Source: Bacillota bacterium | Lineage (GTDB): Bacteria > Bacillota_A > Clostridia > DSM-8532 | Assembly: GCA_023424865.1 (NCBI GenBank) | Contig: JAFADM010000341.1 | Location: 1-12,421 of the forward strand | Direction of reading: 5' to 3' | DNA length: 12,421 nt | Part shown: positions 6,888 through 12,421 of the stretch, in pieces | Layout of the letters: each line of letters starts with the position of its first letter | Position numbering within the stretch: position 1 is the first letter of the stretch | Made by a program: the position numbers and the translations under genes | Notes under the pieces: generated by a model | Told to the model about the DNA's origin: nothing | The model's input: the letters and a program-made list of their open reading frames with translations, nothing else | Database searches by the model: none

Positions 6888-9488
6888 TTAGTCCGTCCAT
6901 GTCTTCAGGCAGAATTCATATGTGCCGGAAAGAAGCTCTCTTTTATCCTCATTTTTATCAAAAACAAGTACAGCTCGTGTGTTTGGAGGTATCCGCACCT
7001 TAAGGTCAATGCTGTCGCACCCTTCCCGCTTCCACTCCAGATGAATTTTGCCATAGGGGTGATTATGGGAGACGCAAAGCGCTTCCATCTCTTTTGGAAA
7101 ATGGGGACGCAGCAATATTTCATCAAAGGGTCTTCCGGTTCGAAAGAGCCTTATGCCTCCTAACCCCGCCCAGAACCATTCCTCTCCGCTTCCCAGCATA
7201 TAATGGTTCTGAGAGCCGTGAGGGCCCTTCGGATCAGGCCCGTCCCATTCCTCAGCAAGAGTGGTGGCGCCTTGTTCTACCTGATAACCGTATCCGGGGT
7301 GATCGGTTAGGCTCATCATCCTTTCATATATGTCCGAGCGATTGAAATCAATAAGCGCAGCCGTGACAAAGGGGTGTCCGATATCACCGGCCGTCATTTG
7401 CCAGCCCCTTTTTTCAATGTCTCTTACAAGGACCTCTAAAACCTTTTCAACCGTCTCCTCCCGGGCCAGCCCCGTCACCAGGCTGATGGCCTGCGCCGCC
7501 TGACTGCCTGTTGCGTAGCGGCCTGTTTCCCTGTCGTAAAACTGGAGGTTGAACTCCCTCCGGACAGCTTCCCCCAGTTTTTTGAATCGGGCCTCATCCT
7601 CCGTTTTCCCCAGCAGAGCGGCTACTTTTCCCATAATGACAAGATCCCTGTAAAACACGCCGGTTGCGATAACAGGGACAGGCGTGTTCTGGGAATGGGG
7701 CGTATTAGGCCCTATATCCAGCCAATCGCCAAGGCCGTGGTGTAAAATAAAATGATGCAGCTTTCCTGTCAGGTATTCCACATACCGTTTCATTTCGGGG
7801 TAATATTTATGAAACAGGGACAGATCCCCGTATTTTTCATACATAAGCCAAGGATTAATAATGATGGCACTGCCCCACTCCGGAGAATCAAGAAATCCGG
7901 CATGCCACCGTTCAAAAACCTTGACATATTCCGGCGCAATGCAGGGAATCAGGCCGTTTTCATGCTGGGCGTCAGCCATATCCCCTTCAATTTTGGAATA
8001 GAGGCTATAAAGGTCATAATTAAGGAGCACTGCCGGACCGATAAGATGAGTTTGTTCAAGCCATCCGAGCCTTTCCCGGTGGGGACAGTCGGTAAAATAG
8101 CTTTTGGTATTGCTGCGTATCGCCTGGGTGATGATGCCGTGAATACTGTTGTAAAGGCTGTTTGAGCACCAGAAGGTGCTCCGGGCTTCCATTTCGGGAT
8201 ATATGAACCCACCGTGAATATCTGAAATAACAGGAAGGGCGGGATACGCCCCCGCGTATTCACGGGGTACTGCCCCTTTGACAGCCACGTAGCGAAAGCC
8301 GTAGTAGGTAAATTTAGGGCTGTAGATTTGACTTTTTTTACCATTTAGGATGTAGCTCCATCTATAGCCCCTTCCGGTCACTCTCTGATCGGGGAAACTG
8401 TTTTCATCAAGAATTTCTCCGGGGATAAACTCAACCTCCATGCCCGATGCGAGCCCGTTCGTATCAAATTCAGCCCTTATCCAGCCTGAAAAATTCTTTC
8501 CGAAATCATATAGAAATACCCCGGCTGATATTTCTCTCACCGAGCTTGCCGGATAAGATTCCATCACCTTCAGCGGAAGTGAGCGCTGCGCTGTCAGAAG
8601 CCCCCTGGGCGGAGCGGCTGCCATGGCCTGCCGCCAGGTCCCGCAAGCCGCATCAAAAGCAGCGTTTTCTCCTGAAAGCTCAGCTTCAATACGTCCGTCA
8701 TACTCCTCGCCTCCGTACATTCCGGAAAAAGTGACAGGACTCTTTGCAAAAAGCCAGCTTTCGTCCGTTACAAATACCTTACGCGTCCCATCGCCATATA
8801 AAATCTCCATCCGGGCCAGCAGCTTTGCCTTGCCGAAGCTTCGCTCATAGTACACATACCGGCTATTGGGCACGTTGAACATACCGTTTCCAAGAAAAAC
8901 GAGAAGGGTATTTTTCCCTTTACGCAAATGAGAGGTTATATCATAGGTAACGTAAAAGCAGGTTTTGTTGTAATCGGTCCACCCCGGCTCCAGAACATAA
9001 TCACTGGCGGGATTACCGTTGATGTGGGCTTCAAAGTGACCCAGACCGCAAATATACAGCCGAGCCTTCACGGGTTCTTGCTCAAGCTCCATTATTTTAC
9101 GGCAGGCAGGGACAACCAGGTCGTCCTCTTCGCCGATCCACACCCCCTGCCAGGGTTCGTTTCCCATTCCTGTTTCAAACCACGCTTTTTCACTGAGAGC
9201 AGAGCACTCCTCCCCATTGTCCCATACCTCTGCCTGCCAGTAATATCTTGTTTTGGGAGTAAGCTCAGGCCCTTCATAGGGTATATGGATCATTCGGGAG
9301 CTCTCAACCCGGCCGCTGTCCCATAAGACCCGTGAAAAATTCGGCTCCTGTGCCACTCTTATGCCGTATGCGGACTGAAACCACCCTTGCTTTTCAGTAT
9401 CCGCCTGCCAGCTGAATACCGGCTTTTCATCGATTCCCAGAGGATTTGAACGATTATTGGTTTTAAGATTAATGATTTTTACACTCAT
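6888..9488 (-). CDS. GH78 alpha-L-rhamnosidase
   Basis: The 866-residue protein has the full GH78 architecture. An N-terminal fibronectin-like region (about 1-110) opens with the family pattern NPLGID and PVFSWQ. The Bac_rhamnosid_N beta-sandwich follows (about 135-300; ARLYICGLGHFEAHINGNP, LEPGWTDY). A small concanavalin-like domain ends near LYDFGKNFSGWI (326-337). The catalytic (alpha/alpha)6 barrel carries TDCPHRERLGWLEQ (466-479), SPEWGSAIIINPW (535-547), GLGDWLDIG (585-593) and NHYMLGSGEEWFW near the end. The enzyme inverts configuration and releases terminal alpha-L-rhamnose. The acid-rich DCPHRE region is the expected site of the general acid; here it reads HRER, where many members have QRDER. 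There is no signal peptide, so it acts on imported substrate. The start at 9488 has GGAG ten bases upstream. It is the first hydrolase after the transporter genes, which suggests rhamnose is the outermost sugar removed. Confidence 0.93.
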   Translation of the reverse strand: MSVKIINLKTNNRSNPLGIDEKPVFSWQADTEKQGWFQSAYGIRVAQEPNFSRVLWDSGRVESSRMIHIPYEGPELTPKTRYYWQAEVWDNGEECSALSEKAWFETGMGNEPWQGVWIGEEDDLVVPACRKIMELEQEPVKARLYICGLGHFEAHINGNPASDYVLEPGWTDYNKTCFYVTYDITSHLRKGKNTLLVFLGNGMFNVPNSRYVYYERSFGKAKLLARMEILYGDGTRKVFVTDESWLFAKSPVTFSGMYGGEEYDGRIEAELSGENAAFDAACGTWRQAMAAAPPRGLLTAQRSLPLKVMESYPASSVREISAGVFLYDFGKNFSGWIRAEFDTNGLASGMEVEFIPGEILDENSFPDQRVTGRGYRWSYILNGKKSQIYSPKFTYYGFRYVAVKGAVPREYAGAYPALPVISDIHGGFIYPEMEARSTFWCSNSLYNSIHGIITQAIRSNTKSYFTDCPHRERLGWLEQTHLIGPAVLLNYDLYSLYSKIEGDMADAQHENGLIPCIAPEYVKVFERWHAGFLDSPEWGSAIIINPWLMYEKYGDLSLFHKYYPEMKRYVEYLTGKLHHFILHHGLGDWLDIGPNTPHSQNTPVPVIATGVFYRDLVIMGKVAALLGKTEDEARFKKLGEAVRREFNLQFYDRETGRYATGSQAAQAISLVTGLAREETVEKVLEVLVRDIEKRGWQMTAGDIGHPFVTAALIDFNRSDIYERMMSLTDHPGYGYQVEQGATTLAEEWDGPDPKGPHGSQNHYMLGSGEEWFWAGLGGIRLFRTGRPFDEILLRPHFPKEMEALCVSHNHPYGKIHLEWKREGCDSIDLKVRIPPNTRAVLVFDKNEDKRELLSGTYEFCLKTWTD

Positions 9489-9563
9489 TGTCCGGGTTCT
9501 CCTTTGCCTTATGACCTTATTTCACGTCATATCAAAAGCCCAGGGCATAGCCCCCACTCCCTT

Positions 9564-9593
9564 TTAGCCAGATTTGCTTACGCAAATGGCTAA
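9564..9593 (-). other. Stem-loop between binding protein and GH78 genes
   Basis: TTAGCC, a two-base bulge (AG on the plus strand), ATTTGC, the loop TTAC, GCAAAT and GGCTAA pair into a 12-bp bulged stem. On the minus strand it is followed by AAAAGGGAG rather than a T run, so it is not a standard terminator. With the next hairpin it occupies much of the 162-base gap. A role in mRNA processing or 3'-end protection of the upstream message is inference. Confidence 0.5.
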
Positions 9594-9599
9594 CAAGTC

Positions 9600-9630
9600 A
9601 AGGAAGCGCTGAGTTTTTCAGCGCTTCCTT
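9600..9630 (-). terminator. Strong stem-loop just after the binding-protein gene, probable attenuator
   Basis: A perfect 13-bp stem (AAGGAAGCGCTGA with its complement) and a 5-base loop begins about 20 bases after the stop of the binding-protein gene. The minus-strand tail after the stem is GACTTGTT, with no real T tract, so termination is likely partial. Hairpins at this point in sugar ABC operons commonly stabilise the binding-protein message and reduce read-through into the enzyme genes. That is the likely function here, but it is inferred. Confidence 0.5.
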
Positions 9631-9650
9631 ATCTTATGGAGCTATCCGTT

Positions 9651-11357
9651 TTACTGAATGACTGAATTTTTGTTCATCATTTCAAGCACACCGTCAAAAT
9701 CGTCCACAGCAAACTTTACTGCCTGAACATAACTGTCCCAGTCCTTATCCAGGCTCAGCTCGCCGGTAATAAACTTAAGGGCATATTCCTTGGCAACTGT
9801 TTCACAGGCGTTTGTCATGGTTGCCTTTTCAGTGGCTTCATCCGCTGAAAGCCTTACAATAGGAGCCCTGTCGGTGGGAGCAATGGAATCGGTGCCACCG
9901 TATTTAGAGCTGGCTACCCAGTATTTGTCCAGAGTATAGCCATCTGCCTTGCTCCACCACGGTTCAGGACGAATTTGAGCAATCTGAGGCTCAAAATCCT
10001 GAGGAGTAAACACGATACCGGTTCTGCATGCCGCTGAGGAGGTCACACCGTAATTTGCCAGCTCCTGAACCGGATTGTCGGCCGATGTTATGGCATCCAC
10101 GAACTTTTTGGAGCCGTCGGCATTAACTTCATAGGTTACACCCTTAATACCCCAGTTTTGAAGCTCAACCATCTCGGGAGAATACTGATAATCGATCATT
10201 TTTACAATCCAGTCAATATTGGGAGCCTTGGAGGATACGGAGATACCAAAGCCCTGGGTCGTCAGGTGAGTGCCGTCCATTTTTGATCCCCATTTCCATG
10301 CGGTGCCGTATTGGGGATTGGAGGGAAGATAGGACAGGCCGAATTCAAGCCCTTCCTCTTCCTTATTGTCATTCCAGTGAGTTGCCATACCGGCCCACAA
10401 AGTGGGATAAATCAACACTTTGCCTGTAACGGCCTTCTTGGTTGCTGCAGCGCCGTCGTCGGTGGCGAACTCAGGATCGATATATCCTGCCGCATACAAT
10501 TTATTGATGTAGCCCAGCATCTCCTTGAAATTGTCGTCAATGGGTCCGAAGCGCCATTCGCTGCCATCCCAGTAGACTGTATCCCAGGTGTGGAACGCAC
10601 CTACAAAGCCGCGATAAAAGGCATAGTTCTTGTCGCTGTTGGAGATGACGTATTTGTCGGGATAAAGCTTTTTCAGCTCCGCGCAGAGAGCCTCAAATTC
10701 CGCGGTGGTGGCAGCGGGCGTCAGGTTATGCTTTTTCAGAATATCGAAGCGGTAGGCATAAGCCGTGAAGGACTGAGCACCGGTAGTATTATTAACGTTT
10801 ACAAAGCCGTCTTTGAAATAATAGCTGCTGCCGTCATCGTTGTAGGCTGAGGCCTCCTTGCCTACTGTACCTTCCACATAGGGGAGATAATAGGTCATGT
10901 AATCCTTGTAATCAGCAATGTTCACAACCTGCCCGTCAGCGCCGTAGGCATCAATGGCGTCCTTCCAGCTGTAGGTGAACACATCCGGCAGGGCGCCGCT
11001 GGCAAGAATGACCTTTTCGTTGGTTCTGTAATCCGCCCAGGGCGTATAGGTCCAGCTGATATCCAGCTTGCAGCCCAGGTATTCGGTCATTTTTTTCTCC
11101 CATTCCTTCTGAACGGGAGTGTCCTTAGGGTCCACCCCGAAAGTGGGAATTGAAACGGAGAGCTTCAACGTATTGTCCTTAAGTTCGGACATTTTGCTTT
11201 CAGGCTCCCCTTTATCCCCGCTGTCCGCCGCAGAAGGCGTGGGTGTTCCCGTTTCAGGAGCAGCGGTTGGTTTTCCGCTTTCAGTGGAACCGCATCCCCC
11301 GAAGAGGTTGAGGGACAATGTCAGAATAAGCAGCATAGAGATGATTTTTCTCTTCAT
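9651..11357 (-). CDS. ABC transporter substrate-binding lipoprotein, LplA/YtcQ-like
   Basis: The 568-residue protein begins with a lipoprotein signal: KRK, a hydrophobic stretch (5-19) and the lipobox LFGGC (Cys22 is the predicted lipidated residue). A Pro/Thr/Ser-rich linker (about 26-55) tethers the domain to the outer face of the membrane. The body has the layout of long family-1 solute-binding proteins of the LplA/YtcQ group, which partner CUT1 permeases for oligosaccharides. Examples are ILASGALPDVFTYSW near residue 115 and a C-terminal helix region KFITGELSLDKDWDSYVQAV. AAGGAG (11366-11371) lies eight bases before the ATG. The gene follows the permease and precedes three glycosidases, so the ligand is probably a rhamnose- and galactose-containing oligosaccharide. 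B. subtilis relatives serve rhamnogalacturonan-I oligosaccharides. The specificity is inferred from context. Confidence 0.9.
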   Translation of the reverse strand: MKRKIISMLLILTLSLNLFGGCGSTESGKPTAAPETGTPTPSAADSGDKGEPESKMSELKDNTLKLSVSIPTFGVDPKDTPVQKEWEKKMTEYLGCKLDISWTYTPWADYRTNEKVILASGALPDVFTYSWKDAIDAYGADGQVVNIADYKDYMTYYLPYVEGTVGKEASAYNDDGSSYYFKDGFVNVNNTTGAQSFTAYAYRFDILKKHNLTPAATTAEFEALCAELKKLYPDKYVISNSDKNYAFYRGFVGAFHTWDTVYWDGSEWRFGPIDDNFKEMLGYINKLYAAGYIDPEFATDDGAAATKKAVTGKVLIYPTLWAGMATHWNDNKEEEGLEFGLSYLPSNPQYGTAWKWGSKMDGTHLTTQGFGISVSSKAPNIDWIVKMIDYQYSPEMVELQNWGIKGVTYEVNADGSKKFVDAITSADNPVQELANYGVTSSAACRTGIVFTPQDFEPQIAQIRPEPWWSKADGYTLDKYWVASSKYGGTDSIAPTDRAPIVRLSADEATEKATMTNACETVAKEYALKFITGELSLDKDWDSYVQAVKFAVDDFDGVLEMMNKNSVIQ

Positions 11358-11388
11358 TTAGTGTACTCCTTCCTTTTATTGTTTTTTC

Positions 11389-11538
11389 TTATTCATGATT
11401 CCCTTGCAAAAAACGACGAGAAAGCCCATGGTTTTTCGGATAAATTGCAGTGGAATCAACCTCTATCCAAATCCCCCTGACACGCTCCGGCACAGGAGGC
11501 TCTGAATTTCTAAGCTCAAAAAAGCCTTTCCTGTTCAT
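11389..11538 (-). CDS. Possible small ORF coupled to the permease gene
   Basis: A 49-codon frame starts with an ATG that overlaps the permease stop as ATGA (11538-11535). It ends TAA at 11391-11389, 31 bases before the binding-protein ATG. The product begins MNRKGFFELRNSEPPVPE, contains RGIWIEVDSTAIYPKN and ends RRFLQGNHE. It is basic, with no transmembrane segment or signal peptide, and I do not recognise it. Support is the coupling overlap, the absence of stops and its fit between two operon genes with little wasted space. Against it are the short length and the lack of a separate ribosome binding site beyond AAAGGA in the permease end. It could be a remnant of a larger gene, or noncoding spacer that happens to be open. 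Confidence 0.4.
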   Translation of the reverse strand: MNRKGFFELRNSEPPVPERVRGIWIEVDSTAIYPKNHGLSRRFLQGNHE

Positions 11539-12421
11539 CCTTTAACTGCACCGACCATCATGCCTTTTTCAAAATATTTCTGGACAAAGGGGTAAACCAG
11601 TAAAACCGGCCCAATGGTTGCAATGATGCAGGCATACTGTATGTTTTTGGGGTTAATCAGATTTTTATTAATCATTTCCTGGGCCCCATCCATACCGGCT
11701 GCCTGGGAGGTAAACAAAACCTGTCTCAGAAATGTCTGTATGGGCTGCTTAGCGGAATCCTTAAGGTAAAGCAGGGGTTCAAACCACATATTCCAGTAAT
11801 TCACCACCGCAAAAAGCCCAAAGGTAGCAAACAGAGCTTTTGAAAGAGGCAGATAAATCTGAAACAGGATGCGTATATCTCCTGCTCCGTCCATAAAGGC
11901 GGCCTCCCTCATTTCAGCTGATATACCCTTGAAGAAGGACCGGTAAATAAAGATATTGTAAGCAGACACACACCCGGGAAGGATAACCGACCATATGCTG
12001 TTTAAGAGTCCCAGCCTGTCGATAAGAATATATCCCGGCACCATACCGCCGCTGAAAAACATGGTAATAGTCAAAAGCACCGTGAGAAACTTTCTCAGAA
12101 CAAAATCCCTCAGCATGAGGGGATAGGAAATCATAGCGGTGAACAGCAGGCTTAAAAAAGTGCCCAGAGCAGCATAGGTAACGGTATTCAAATAGCCTCG
12201 CCATATTTTAGGATCGCTGAACACCAGCTCATAGCCCTTTGTGTTGAAATCGACCGGAATCCAGGTGACCTGGCCTCTGGTAATAGCGCTGGCTCCGCTG
12301 AAGGAAACGGCTATAATATTTATAAAGGGGTAAATGATGATAAGCATAAGCAGGCTCATAAAACCTATCAGCATAACATCAAACACTTTACTGCCCACAT
12401 GAATTTTATTTGTTTTCTTTG
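11535..12421 (-). CDS. CUT1 carbohydrate ABC transporter permease, LplC/YtcP-like (5' end cut by window)
   Basis: This is an inner-membrane permease with about six transmembrane helices. The EAA loop that docks the ATPase is intact: EAAFMDGAGDIRILFQIYLP (residues 165-184 counted from the internal GTG at 12398). MVPGYILIDRLGLLNS before it and the C-terminal YFEKGMMVGAVKG are characteristic of the LplC/YtcP group. The frame stays open to the window edge, reading KKTNKIH before the GTG. LplC-type proteins usually begin with such a short basic stretch. The true start is therefore probably just outside the window and the GTG is not the start. A partner permease (LplB/YteP type) is expected immediately upstream. 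The ATPase is usually encoded elsewhere for this transporter class (MsmX-like), consistent with none being seen here. Confidence 0.9.
   Translation of the reverse strand, partial: KKTNKIHVGSKVFDVMLIGFMSLLMLIIIYPFINIIAVSFSGASAITRGQVTWIPVDFNTKGYELVFSDPKIWRGYLNTVTYAALGTFLSLLFTAMISYPLMLRDFVLRKFLTVLLTITMFFSGGMVPGYILIDRLGLLNSIWSVILPGCVSAYNIFIYRSFFKGISAEMREAAFMDGAGDIRILFQIYLPLSKALFATFGLFAVVNYWNMWFEPLLYLKDSAKQPIQTFLRQVLFTSQAAGMDGAQEMINKNLINPKNIQYACIIATIGPVLLVYPFVQKYFEKGMMVGAVKG

Noticed and set aside
9600..9612. CcpA catabolite-repression (cre) half-match around AGCGCT in the hairpin arm
   Set aside because: Only the central bases match the cre pattern, and the site is explained by the perfect 13-bp stem. 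It also lies inside the operon.
12396..12398. GTG as the permease start
   Set aside because: The frame stays open upstream to the window edge with a typical short basic leader, and there is no ribosome binding site before the GTG.

Overview
The window looks like a chromosomal segment of a moderate-GC, Gram-positive, probably spore-forming Bacillota bacterium (Clostridia or Paenibacillus-like). The evidence is the LplA/LplC-type sugar ABC transporter with a lipoprotein binding protein, AGGAGG-type ribosome binding sites, TTG and GTG starts, and collagen-like Gly-X-Thr proteins of the sort found on endospore surfaces. The species cannot be named from the sequence alone. Every convincing gene lies on the minus strand, so transcription runs right to left.

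Right and centre (about 12421 down to 2005) is a carbohydrate import and degradation operon. In order of transcription it holds: a CUT1 inner-membrane permease cut by the right edge; a possible 49-codon ORF joined to it by an ATGA overlap; an LplA/YtcQ-like lipoprotein binding protein; two strong stem-loops; a GH78 alpha-L-rhamnosidase; a GH106-like hydrolase with a TTG start; and a GH42 beta-galactosidase. A clear rho-independent terminator follows at 2008-2032. None of the three hydrolases shows a signal peptide. The picture is therefore import of short rhamnose- and galactose-containing oligosaccharides, followed by cytoplasmic trimming from the non-reducing end. This resembles rhamnogalacturonan-I oligosaccharide use in Bacillus subtilis (YtcQ-YteP-YtcP transporter, GH42 YesZ). 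Other rhamnosides, such as glycosides or exopolysaccharides, are not excluded. The second permease, regulator, ATPase, GH105 enzyme and rhamnose catabolic genes are not in the window.

Left (1 to about 1900) is a pair of paralogous collagen-like genes. The complete one (357-1898) has a Cys-containing N-terminal module, about 29 Gly-X-Y triplets and a C-terminal beta-helix-like domain. A second copy runs off the left edge, and only its N-terminal module is visible. Its leader has a one-base frameshift relative to its neighbour, followed by a plausible restart at 190. These genes have no obvious link to the sugar operon and are separated from it by the terminator.

No gene-free stretch exceeds 300 bases. 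I see no tRNA, rRNA, CRISPR array, insertion sequence or attachment site. The least explained items are the collagen pair with its broken leader, the GH106-like enzyme, the small coupled ORF and the paired hairpins.
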